Made by a program: the position numbers and the translations under genes
The notes under the pieces: model-generated
Told to the model about the DNA's origin: nothing
The model's input: the letters and a program-made list of their open reading frames with translations, nothing else
Database searches by the model: none
Shown: piece after piece, positions 1 to 7,694 of the stretch
Numbering within the stretch: position 1 is the first letter of the stretch
Layout: each line of letters begins with the position of its first letter
Assembly (NCBI RefSeq): GCF_031326205.1
Contig: NZ_CP133721.1
Span: 1-64,000, forward strand
Reading direction: 5' to 3'
DNA from: Flavobacterium sp. 20NA77.7
GTDB taxonomy: Bacteria; Bacteroidota; Bacteroidia; Flavobacteriales; Flavobacteriaceae
Length of the DNA: 64,000 bases

Positions 1-320
1 GGTATAAAAACATCATGCTCTAATTCATCACAAACAAAATAGCCAGTTTTACGAGACGTCATATCTACATACCCTTCATAATAATCAGAGTGTGTAAGTA
101 CTTTGTATTTTCCTCGTTCTACTTCTTGAATTTTTTCTTTTGCAGTCAAATACTTAAGTTCTTTAATAATTTCATTTCTATTTTTAGTATCTGTAACTTC
201 TAAAATAGCAGCAATTTGTTTGTAATTAAAACTTTTTAAAGGTTCGTTTGAAAGTATTTTATATATTAAAGCTGAAAAATCCTTTCCTTTTTTGTTTACA
301 TTTTTAATCTTCTTACTCAT
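1..320 (-). CDS. rnr: Ribonuclease R, N-terminal part (runs off the left edge)
   Basis: The reverse strand reads from an ATG at 318-320 without a stop to the window edge, about 106 residues. The start is lysine-rich, followed by a winged-helix-like segment (FNYKQIAAILEV, then NEIIKELKYL) and then a piece reading DYYEGYVDMTSRKTGYF. This matches the N-terminal regulatory and first cold-shock domain of flavobacterial RNase R, a processive 3'-5' exoribonuclease that degrades structured RNA. The catalytic RNB domain lies outside the window. It is divergent from rpiB. I recognise it from the N-terminal pattern only, because the catalytic part cannot be seen. Confidence 0.8.
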   Translation of the reverse strand, partial: MSKKIKNVNKKGKDFSALIYKILSNEPLKSFNYKQIAAILEVTDTKNRNEIIKELKYLTAKEKIQEVERGKYKVLTHSDYYEGYVDMTSRKTGYFVCDELEHDVFI

Positions 321-1060
321 AATCTTTTCAAATAAAGTTTAAAAGTACAAAGAAGAAATTAGAATAAATAAACAAGTATGATTATTTAATGAAATTATAA
401 CGTTTATATTTTAAAGTTTTCAACAATTATTAAAAACAACAACAAAAATATTTTATTTAAATTTAAATTAATGATGGTTATTATAGGGTGTTAATATGTG
501 GTATAACTATTTTAAAAATCATAGTAATTTTGAGTTATACATTTTTATACAATATAATTAACAATTTTGTTACTATATAACTCATTGTTTTTTAATACAT
601 TTTTTTAATACATTTTTATTTTATTAACAGATGTTAAAAAATCATTTTACTTCTTTTTTGTAAAAAAATAAACAACAGTATAAATGTTAATAAGAGTAGT
701 TTTTATGTAAATTTTTTATCAATAACTTTTAAGAAATAAATTTGATTTTTAAAGTTTAGTTTTTGATTAGAAAAAAAAGTAAACAGATTATAAAAACTTA
801 TTTTTTTCTATATAATTTTATTAACAAAAGTTGTTAATTTTTAATTAACTAAAAATCAACACTTTGAATAAAACTATTAACAATTACTAAATAAATAAAA
901 AAAAACATAAATAATTAGTTGATTTTTAAATAATTAGTTGAAAATAAAGCAGTGATTAAATTTTAAAAATAAAGGAAGTCAAAATTAATATTCTTGCTAT
1001 TTTTCTAGTAAACCTTTAGGTACAAATTAGTACATTTGTAAAAACAAACAACACAAAAAT
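321..1060. other. AT-rich divergent intergenic region (740 bp)
   Basis: No convincing gene is seen in this very AT-rich stretch between rnr and rpiB. It contains a perfect 13-bp tandem duplication (588-600 and 601-613) and a 14-bp direct repeat (909-922 and 928-941). A TAnnTTTG element at 1031-1038 (TACATTTG) fits as the rpiB promoter. On the reverse strand TATTTTTG at 443-450 could serve rnr. Other TAnnTTTG matches (525-532, 737-744) may be chance in such AT-rich DNA. It is unusually long for this gene-dense window. Confidence 0.6.
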
Positions 1061-1492
1061 ATGATAATTTCAATTGGAAACGACCACGCAGGTCCAGAAT
1101 ACAAAAAAGCAATTGTTTCTTTTTTAGAAGAAAAAGGGCATACTATTATTAATCATGGTACAGATACTTTTGATAGTGTAGATTATCCAGATTTTGGACA
1201 CCCTGTTGCTTATGATGTAGAAAGTAAAAAAGCAAATTTTGGTATTGTAATATGTGGTTCAGGAAATGGAATTGCTATGACAGTAAATAAACATCAAGAA
1301 GTAAGAGCTGCTTTATGTTGGATTAAAGAAATAGCAGTTTTAGCACGTCAACATAATGACGCAAATGTAATAAGTATCCCAGCGCGTTATACATCTGTTC
1401 AACAAGCTGTAGAAATGATAGAAATATTTTTAACAACACCATTTGAAGGAGGAAGACATGCAAATAGAGTAAAAAAAATAGCTTCTAAATAA
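1061..1492 (+). CDS. rpiB: Ribose-5-phosphate isomerase B
   Basis: This 143-residue protein interconverts ribose 5-phosphate and ribulose 5-phosphate in the non-oxidative pentose phosphate pathway, in the cytoplasm. It has the LacAB/RpiB fold signatures: an N-terminal NDHAG phosphate-binding motif (residues 7-11), the CGSGNG motif holding the catalytic cysteine (about residue 65), NDAN near residue 98, and RHANRV close to the C-terminus. The length is typical. It is preceded by a TACATTTG promoter element at 1031-1038 and followed after 3 bp by the zinc transporter gene, so the two probably share a transcript. Confidence 0.95.
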   Translation: MIISIGNDHAGPEYKKAIVSFLEEKGHTIINHGTDTFDSVDYPDFGHPVAYDVESKKANFGIVICGSGNGIAMTVNKHQEVRAALCWIKEIAVLARQHNDANVISIPARYTSVQQAVEMIEIFLTTPFEGGRHANRVKKIASK

Positions 1493-1495
1493 ATT

Positions 1496-2398
1496 ATGGG
1501 ACATATTCATATAAAAAAAAATGAAGTAAAAGCATCAAATTTGATTTTTTCAATTTTTTTAAATCTTCTAATTACTATTGCCCAAATTATAGGTGGACTG
1601 GTTTCAGGAAGTTTAGCTTTAATTTCAGACGCACTACATAATTTTTCAGACGTTATTTCTTTAGTATTTAGTTTAGTTGCTCACAAATTATCTAGAAAGA
1701 AAGCATCTATAGAACACACCTTTGGATACAAGCGTGCAGAATTAATCGCCGCTTTTACAAACGCAGCTACTTTAATTATAGTGGCTTTTATTTTAATTTA
1801 TGGTGCTATTGAGCGTTTTTTTCATCCACACTCTATTGCTTCAGAATTAGTAATTTGGTTAGCTTTATTAGGAATACTAGTCAATGGATTATCTGTAATT
1901 TTTCTAAGAAAAGATGCTGATCATAATTTAAACATGAAATCAGCTTATTTACATCTTTTAACAGATATGATGGCATCAGTAGCGGTTTTGGTTGGTGGGT
2001 TGTTAATGAAATTTTATGGTTGGTTTTGGGTAGACAGCGCTATGACACTATTAATAGCAATTTATTTAGTTGCAGTAGGTGTTGATTTGTTGTTAAAATC
2101 TACAAAAATGTTAATGCTTTTCACTCCCGAAAACATTGACATAAAAGAGATTGTAAGAGAAGTTCACAAAATACCAGGAATAGGAAAATTACATCATATC
2201 CATGTTTGGCATTTAAATGAAGAAGAATTGCATTTAGAAGCGCATTTAGATTGTTCCCAAGACATTAAAATGAGTGAATTTAATGTGTTGTTACATCAAA
2301 TAGAATTAGTGTTGTTTACAAGTTTTGGAATTAATCATATCAATATTCAACCTGAATTTAAGAAAGAAGACCCAAAAGATTTTATTGTTCAGGATTAG
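1496..2398 (+). CDS. Cation diffusion facilitator family transporter (probably Zn2+)
   Basis: This 300-residue inner-membrane protein should export divalent metal in exchange for protons. Six hydrophobic segments are visible in residues 15-205, followed by a cytoplasmic domain with the beta-alpha-beta pattern usual for CDF C-termini (HHIHVWHLN, LEAHLDC). The transport site is H48-x3-D52 in the second helix and H153-x3-D157 in the fifth. The HxxxD/HxxxD pair is the arrangement of Zn-selective ZitB/CzcD/ZnT proteins, unlike the DxxxD/HxxxD of YiiP. The N-terminus carries a short HIH. It lies 3 bp after rpiB. The metal is inferred from the site and not proven. Confidence 0.92.
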   Translation: MGHIHIKKNEVKASNLIFSIFLNLLITIAQIIGGLVSGSLALISDALHNFSDVISLVFSLVAHKLSRKKASIEHTFGYKRAELIAAFTNAATLIIVAFILIYGAIERFFHPHSIASELVIWLALLGILVNGLSVIFLRKDADHNLNMKSAYLHLLTDMMASVAVLVGGLLMKFYGWFWVDSAMTLLIAIYLVAVGVDLLLKSTKMLMLFTPENIDIKEIVREVHKIPGIGKLHHIHVWHLNEEELHLEAHLDCSQDIKMSEFNVLLHQIELVLFTSFGINHINIQPEFKKEDPKDFIVQD

Positions 2399-2412
2399 AT
2401 AGTATATGCTGT

Positions 2413-2685
2413 TTAGTTCCATAAAATTCGTAGAACAAAACGTAAAAAAATTAACTGTAATAAACCAACAGCAAAAAATTTGATAAGAAAAAAACGTTTT
2501 GAAATTTTATGTTTAAATAGCAATATTCCTAAAATACCACCTAAGAAACCGCCTAAGAAAATTAATAACAATAACTGTATTTCCGAAATTCGTTGACCAT
2601 TTGTTTTAGCCATTTGTTTATCATAACCCCAAATAAAAAGAGTAACTAAATTAATAATTAACAAATAGAATAATATTGGTTCCAA
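2413..2685 (-). CDS. DUF1294 family membrane protein
   Basis: This is a small integral membrane protein of unknown function. The DUF1294 pattern is clear: a first hydrophobic segment ending in GYDKQMAK, then RISEIQLLLL, a glycine-rich helix (GGFLGGILG) and LFKHKISK, then a third helix. The longest open frame begins with GTG at 2736, only 1 bp from the divergent tex start. I prefer the TTG at 2685 because a reverse-strand -7 box (TATCTTTG, 2703-2710) lies inside the longer frame, and because homologues begin just before the first membrane helix. That gives 91 residues. The 2736 start remains possible. Confidence 0.75.
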   Translation of the reverse strand: MEPILFYLLIINLVTLFIWGYDKQMAKTNGQRISEIQLLLLIFLGGFLGGILGILLFKHKISKRFFLIKFFAVGLLQLIFLRFVLRILWN

Positions 2686-2737
2686 TGATATTAAATTTTT
2701 TACAAAGATAGTATTTAGTGCCAATTTAGATTTCACA

Positions 2738-4864
2738 ATGAACCATATCCAATTTATACAAAATCAAACCAATATTGCTTCTAAAAGCATTGAAGCAACC
2801 ATAAAATTACTTTCAGAAGATTGCACGATTCCGTTTATTTCGCGTTACCGTAAAGACCAAACCGAAAATTTAGACGAGGTGCAAATAGAAGCCATTTCAA
2901 AATTAAACAAACAATTTGAAGAAATCGTTAAGCGAAAAGAAAGCATTTTAAAATCTATTGAAGAACAAAACGCACTTTCGCCAGAATTGAAAACTAAAAT
3001 TGAAAACAGTTTTGATTTGCAAGAATTGGAAGATTTGTATTTACCTTATAAAAAGAAGAAAAAAACCAAAGCCGATGTAGCTCGTGAAAACGGATTAGAG
3101 CCTTTAGCAAAAATAATAATGTCTCAAAAAAATGATGATCTTGAGTTTTTGGCATCAAATTATTTAAATACAAACGTTAAAAACGAAGACGAAGCGTTAC
3201 AAGGCGCACGCGATATTATTGCGGAATGGATAAATGAAAACATATTTATTCGTAAAAATTTACGTCGCTTGTTCCAACGTAAAGCATTGATTACCACAAA
3301 AGTAGTCAAGACAAAAAAAGACGAGGAAGCCGCCCAAAAATTTTCGCAATATTTTGATTGGGAAGAACCTATTTCTAAAGCACCTTCCCACCGATTATTA
3401 GCCATGTTGCGAGCCGAAGCAGAAGGTTTCGTGAAGTTAAATGTTGCAGTTGAAAAAGAAGAAGCCTTAGATTTTATCGAAGAAAACACCATCAAAAATA
3501 AACATTCGGATGCAACCGAACATTTAGAATTAGCTATTAAAGACAGTTATAAACGCTTGTTAGAACCGGCTATTTCAAACGAAACGTTGCAAGAAGCCAA
3601 GGTTAAAGCCGATAGTAAAGCCATTGATGTATTTGCAGAAAATTTACGTCAGTTGTTATTGGCGCCACCTTTAGGCGAAAAACGTATTTTAGCCATCGAT
3701 CCAGGGTATCGAACGGGTTGTAAAGTGGTTTGTTTGGATGAAAAAGGCGATTTGTTACATAACGAAACTATTTATCCTCACGCACCTCAAAATGATACCG
3801 CTATGGCGATGAAAAAAATACGTTCAATGGTAAATGCATATAACATTGAAGCCATTTCTATTGGAAACGGAACAGCATCTCGCGAAACGGAATTTTTTAT
3901 TAAAAAAATTGCTTTTGATAAGCCGGTACAGGTTTTTGTGGTTTCAGAAGCGGGCGCATCAGTGTATTCGGCGAGTAAAATTGCTCGTGATGAATTTCCA
4001 AATTATGATGTTACCGTTCGTGGTTCGGTTTCTATAGGAAGACGACTTTCAGATCCCTTGGCCGAATTGGTAAAAATAGATCCTAAATCAATTGGCGTAG
4101 GACAATATCAACATGATGTAGACCAAACCAAATTGCAAGCTGCATTAGACAGCACAGTAATAAGTTGTGTAAATTCTGTTGGAATTAACATTAATACCGC
4201 GAGTAAATCATTGTTGAGTTATGTTTCTGGAATTGGAGAAAAAATGGCTGAAAACATCGTGGCCTATCGTTCTGAGAATGGTCCTTTTGAAGACAGAAAA
4301 CAATTGAAAAAAGTGCCTCGTTTAGGCGAAAAAGCATATCAACAAGCAGCGGCATTTATCAGAATTAAAGACGGAAAAAATCCGTTGGATAATTCAGCTG
4401 TGCATCCAGAAGCGTATACAATAGTAGAAAAAATGGCTAAAGATTTGGGTGTAAAAACAGATGAACTAATAGCGAATAAAGAAAAAACCACCCAAATTTC
4501 TCCTGAAAAATACATTACTTCAGAAATTGGAATTTTAACCTTAAAAGACATTTTAAAAGAGTTAGAAAAACCAGGATTAGACCCAAGAAAAGCAGCTAAA
4601 ATTTTCGAGTTTGACCCTAATGTCCGTTCTATTTCTGATTTAAGAAGCGGCATGATTTTACCTGGAATTGTAAACAACATTACTGCTTTTGGTTGCTTTG
4701 TTGACGTAGGAATTAAAGAAAGTGGCTTGGTTCACATTTCTCAGCTTAAAGAAGGCTTTGTTTCTGATGTAAACGAGGTGGTTAAAATGCACCAACACGT
4801 TCAGGTTAAAGTAGTGGAGGTGGACGAAGCACGAAAGCGTATTCAGTTGACGATGGCGTTTTAA
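2738..4864 (+). CDS. tex: Tex-family RNA-binding protein
   Basis: This 708-residue protein is a bacterial relative of eukaryotic Spt6 and acts as a nucleic-acid-binding transcription accessory factor. Visible parts, in order: the N-terminal helical Tex region with FISRYRKDQTENLDE; a YqgF/RNase-H-like domain starting at RILAIDPGYRTGCK (about residues 317-330); helix-hairpin-helix motifs around NINTASKSLLSYVSGIGE; and a C-terminal S1 domain (GMILPGIVNNITAFGCFVDVG, continuing to LVHISQ). The start sits 1 bp from the longest frame of the divergent DUF1294 gene. The gene ends in an inverted-repeat terminator facing tatA. Confidence 0.95.
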   Translation: MNHIQFIQNQTNIASKSIEATIKLLSEDCTIPFISRYRKDQTENLDEVQIEAISKLNKQFEEIVKRKESILKSIEEQNALSPELKTKIENSFDLQELEDLYLPYKKKKKTKADVARENGLEPLAKIIMSQKNDDLEFLASNYLNTNVKNEDEALQGARDIIAEWINENIFIRKNLRRLFQRKALITTKVVKTKKDEEAAQKFSQYFDWEEPISKAPSHRLLAMLRAEAEGFVKLNVAVEKEEALDFIEENTIKNKHSDATEHLELAIKDSYKRLLEPAISNETLQEAKVKADSKAIDVFAENLRQLLLAPPLGEKRILAIDPGYRTGCKVVCLDEKGDLLHNETIYPHAPQNDTAMAMKKIRSMVNAYNIEAISIGNGTASRETEFFIKKIAFDKPVQVFVVSEAGASVYSASKIARDEFPNYDVTVRGSVSIGRRLSDPLAELVKIDPKSIGVGQYQHDVDQTKLQAALDSTVISCVNSVGININTASKSLLSYVSGIGEKMAENIVAYRSENGPFEDRKQLKKVPRLGEKAYQQAAAFIRIKDGKNPLDNSAVHPEAYTIVEKMAKDLGVKTDELIANKEKTTQISPEKYITSEIGILTLKDILKELEKPGLDPRKAAKIFEFDPNVRSISDLRSGMILPGIVNNITAFGCFVDVGIKESGLVHISQLKEGFVSDVNEVVKMHQHVQVKVVEVDEARKRIQLTMAF

Positions 4865-4870
4865 AATAAA

Positions 4871-4911
4871 AATTCCAAATTCTAATTTTACTTGGAATTT
4901 GGAATTTTTTT
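4871..4911. terminator. Bidirectional terminator between tex and tatA
   Basis: A perfect 12-bp inverted repeat (left arm 4871-4882, right arm 4895-4906, 12-nt loop) is followed by a T-run to 4911. It sits between two convergent genes and should stop tex transcription and possibly tatA transcription as well. Confidence 0.8.
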
Positions 4912-4928
4912 ATTGGAAATTAAAAAAA

Positions 4929-5132
4929 TTACTCTTTAGTTTCCTCTTCTTTTTTACTTTGCGGAGGAGTATTTTCTCCTTTAGATGCTTTTTTAAATTC
5001 ATTGATACCGCTTCCTAAACCTTTCATTAATTCAGGAATTTTTTTACCACCAAAAAGCAATAAAACAACAGCGATAATCATAATCCATTCAGTAGTACCT
5101 ATAGCGCCTAATGTAATATATAATGAATTCAT
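4929..5132 (-). CDS. tatA: Sec-independent protein translocase subunit TatA/TatE
   Basis: This 67-residue single-span membrane protein forms the pore-like part of the twin-arginine translocase that exports folded proteins. A short N-terminus is followed by one transmembrane helix (about 15-29, [20 protein letters not shown]), the hinge FGGKKIPEL, an amphipathic helix ([12 protein letters not shown]) and a charged tail. The hinge and amphipathic helix are diagnostic. No tatC is in the window. A reverse-strand TACATTTG box at 5160-5167 is a plausible promoter. Confidence 0.95.
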   Translation of the reverse strand: MNSLYITLGAIGTTEWIMIIAVVLLLFGGKKIPELMKGLGSGINEFKKASKGENTPPQSKKEEETKE

Positions 5133-5252
5133 CTTCTTGAATTTTTAAGAATTAATATGCAAATGTAAGCTAAAAATAGATATGAAACATAAATTTAACC
5201 TATTTTTCATGGGCTAATTCGTTTTCAAATGTTTAAATACATGAATTAATTT

Positions 5253-5260
5253 TATATTTG
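5253..5260 (+). promoter_or_regulatory. -7 promoter element upstream of the LytM-like gene
   Basis: TATATTTG at 5253-5260 matches the Bacteroidota TAnnTTTG consensus and lies 16 bp before the ATG at 5277. No clear -33 TTTG box is seen at the usual distance. Confidence 0.55.
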
Positions 5261-5276
5261 TATAAATCAAAAAAGC

Positions 5277-6143
5277 ATGTCTGAAAAACGATTACAGTTT
5301 CAAACATTAAAAAGAAGACTTTTAAGTAAACGCCGTTTCATTGTTTATAATGAAGATACGTTAGCCGAATCCTTTTCTTTAAAATTAACCCTTATGAATG
5401 TGTTTGTTGTGACCGCTTCAAGTGCTATTTTAATTATTTTTTTAACCACTATTATCATTGCCTTTACACCTCTTCGGGAATATATACCCGGCTATGCCTC
5501 TACAGAGTTAAAAAAACAAGCAACAAAACTAACCATGCAATCTGATTCTTTATTGCGTGTTGCCCAACAAAACAATCAGTATATAAATGCAGTTAAAGCG
5601 GTTTTAAATGGAAATTTAGAGTTTGCAAAATTAAATAAAGATTCTATTCAGGCTGCAATTATAAAGAATAAAGAAATTTCCGTAGTGCTTTCTGAAAAAG
5701 AGCAAGAGCTTAGAAAAGAAGTAGAGAAAGATGATAAGTATAATGTTTTTGAAAAAGTTTCTCCTAAAGTAAATCAAGTGTTTTTTGCTCCAGTAAAAGG
5801 AATAATTACAAAACCGTTTAGAAATACAGTTAAAGATAATTATATAGAAATTGCAGCGCCACGAAACACACCTGTTTTAGCGGTAGCGTCTGGTACAATC
5901 GTTTTTTCAGAATGGACCATTGGAAAAGGATATGTAGTAATAATTAAACATAAAGATGATTTTTTATCTATTTATAAAAACATTGCGTCTGTTACAAAAT
6001 CACAAGGAGCTTTCGTTAAAACAGGAGAAGTAATAGCAGAAACAGGTTTTGTTTCTACCATACAAAACAAAGTTAGCCTTCAATTTGAACTTTGGAAAAA
6101 TAGCGGGCCTGTAGACCCAATACAATATATTAATTTTCAGTAA
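5277..6143 (+). CDS. LytM/M23-like protein with degenerate active site
   Basis: This 288-residue protein has a cytoplasmic N-terminus, one transmembrane helix (about 42-64), a coiled-coil-like stretch (about 75-155) and a C-terminal M23/LytM fold (about 170-285). The zinc and catalytic positions are replaced: the usual HxGxD is D187-x3-E191 (DNYIEIAAP), the central YxH is IYKN near 234, and the terminal HLHFE is SLQFE near 267-271. By analogy with EnvC and NlpD it is probably a non-hydrolytic activator or scaffold in cell-wall turnover. A GH3-family gene follows after 2 bp, so they are likely co-transcribed. The fold is clear; the role is inferred. Confidence 0.85.
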   Translation: MSEKRLQFQTLKRRLLSKRRFIVYNEDTLAESFSLKLTLMNVFVVTASSAILIIFLTTIIIAFTPLREYIPGYASTELKKQATKLTMQSDSLLRVAQQNNQYINAVKAVLNGNLEFAKLNKDSIQAAIIKNKEISVVLSEKEQELRKEVEKDDKYNVFEKVSPKVNQVFFAPVKGIITKPFRNTVKDNYIEIAAPRNTPVLAVASGTIVFSEWTIGKGYVVIIKHKDDFLSIYKNIASVTKSQGAFVKTGEVIAETGFVSTIQNKVSLQFELWKNSGPVDPIQYINFQ

Positions 6144-6145
6144 AC

Positions 6146-7657
6146 ATGTCTATCAAATCAATGGCAGCAAAAATATTTGCTGCATACATTCATAAAAAAA
6201 ATCAAGCATGGATTACTAATCCACTAGCAACCCAAGACCTTATTTTTAAGTCATTACTTGCACAAGCCAAGGATACAGCGTTTGGAAAAGCGCATAATTT
6301 TAATACCATTCAAAATCATGAAGATTTTTGCAAACAAGTACCCGTTCGTGACTATGAAGGGCTTAAAAATTATATTGATGAGGTGGTAAATGGAAAAGAA
6401 GATGTTTTATGGCCGGGCAAACCTATTTATTTTGCTAAAACCTCAGGAACTACGTCTGGCGCTAAATATATTCCTTTAACCAAGGAATCTATGCCTTATC
6501 ATATCGAAGCCGCCCGAGATGCTATTTTAAGTTACATTCATGAAACAGGAAAAGCAGATTTTGTAAATGGAAAAATGATTTTTTTGCAAGGCAGTCCAGA
6601 ACTTGAAGAAAAAAAAGGGATACATTTTGGGCGTTTATCAGGCATTGTAGCGCATTTTGTGCCTAAGTATCTACAAAAGAACAGATTACCCAGCTGGGAA
6701 ACAAACTGTATAGACGATTGGGAGACTAAAGTTGATGCCATTGTGGAAGAAACGTTTCAGCAAGATATGACGGTTATTTCAGGCATTCCTTCTTGGGTAC
6801 AAATGTATTTTGAAAAACTCAAAGATAAAGCACAACAACCCGTAGGTCAATTATTTAAAAATTTCAAATTGTTCATTTATGGCGGTGTAAATTATGAGCC
6901 CTATCGTGCAAAATTTGAAAATTTAATTGGGCGAAAAGTCGATTCAATAGAGCTTTTTCCCGCCTCCGAAGGTTTTTTTGCCTATCAAGATAGCCAACAA
7001 GAAAAAAGCATGTTGTTATTATTGAATGCAGGTATTTTTTACGAATTTATAAAAGCCGATGAATTTTTTTCTGATTTTGAAGGTTCGGGACCAAAACGAT
7101 ATACAATAGGAGAAGTGGAAGTAGGCGTAAACTATGCGCTCATTATATCTACAAACGCAGGCTTATGGGCATACAATATTGGCGACACAATTGCGTTTAC
7201 ATCAATAAAACCATATAAAATAATTGTTACCGGCCGAATTAAACATTACATTTCAGCTTTTGGCGAACATGTAATTGGGAAAGAAGTAGAAGAAGCCATG
7301 CGAATCACAACAGCCAGCACCGGTATTCGGATAAATGAATTCACAGTTGCACCACAAATTACACCAACAGAAGGCTTGCCTTATCATGAATGGTTAATAG
7401 AGTTTGATGCGGATGTTTCCGAAAACTTAGTAGATTTAGAAGCTTTTGCTATACAATTAGACAATGCAATGCGCCAACAAAACGTCTATTATGACGATTT
7501 AATTAAAGGAAATGTTTTGCGAACAGCCGTTGTGACAAAAATCCCTACAAACGGATTCCAAGAATACATGAAATCGATTGGAAAATTAGGGGGACAAAAT
7601 AAATTGCCAAGGCTTTCAAACGATAGAAAGATTGCGGATTTTTTAACTAAAAAATAA
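6146..7657 (+). CDS. GH3 auxin-responsive promoter family protein (acyl-adenylate-forming enzyme)
   Basis: This 503-residue protein belongs to the GH3 family, which in plants activates carboxylates such as jasmonate or auxin with ATP and joins them to amino acids. The nucleotide-binding motif TSGTTSG is at residues 99-105, followed by AKYIP. The adenylate site is represented by ASEGFFAYQ near 273, and GEVEVGVNYALII and YNIGDTIAF lie further on. Bacterial members are widespread in Bacteroidota but their substrate is not known to me. It follows the LytM-like gene by 2 bp. The fold call is strong; the substrate is unknown. Confidence 0.88.
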   Translation: MSIKSMAAKIFAAYIHKKNQAWITNPLATQDLIFKSLLAQAKDTAFGKAHNFNTIQNHEDFCKQVPVRDYEGLKNYIDEVVNGKEDVLWPGKPIYFAKTSGTTSGAKYIPLTKESMPYHIEAARDAILSYIHETGKADFVNGKMIFLQGSPELEEKKGIHFGRLSGIVAHFVPKYLQKNRLPSWETNCIDDWETKVDAIVEETFQQDMTVISGIPSWVQMYFEKLKDKAQQPVGQLFKNFKLFIYGGVNYEPYRAKFENLIGRKVDSIELFPASEGFFAYQDSQQEKSMLLLLNAGIFYEFIKADEFFSDFEGSGPKRYTIGEVEVGVNYALIISTNAGLWAYNIGDTIAFTSIKPYKIIVTGRIKHYISAFGEHVIGKEVEEAMRITTASTGIRINEFTVAPQITPTEGLPYHEWLIEFDADVSENLVDLEAFAIQLDNAMRQQNVYYDDLIKGNVLRTAVVTKIPTNGFQEYMKSIGKLGGQNKLPRLSNDRKIADFLTKK

Positions 7658-7663
7658 AATCCG

Positions 7664-7671
7664 TACCTTTG
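7664..7671 (+). promoter_or_regulatory. -7 promoter element for the DUF6909 gene and downstream genes
   Basis: TACCTTTG at 7664-7671 matches TAnnTTTG and sits 23 bp before the ATG at 7695, right after the GH3 stop codon. It suggests a new transcript that may run on into wzz and the rml genes, since the next gap is only 3 bp. Confidence 0.6.
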
Positions 7672-7694
7672 TTGGTTAGATAAAAGAAAATTTA

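Noticed and set aside
5277..7657. GH3 gene as a recent transfer from plants
   Set aside because: The gene has local base composition, fits a two-gene operon, and the family is widespread in Bacteroidota.
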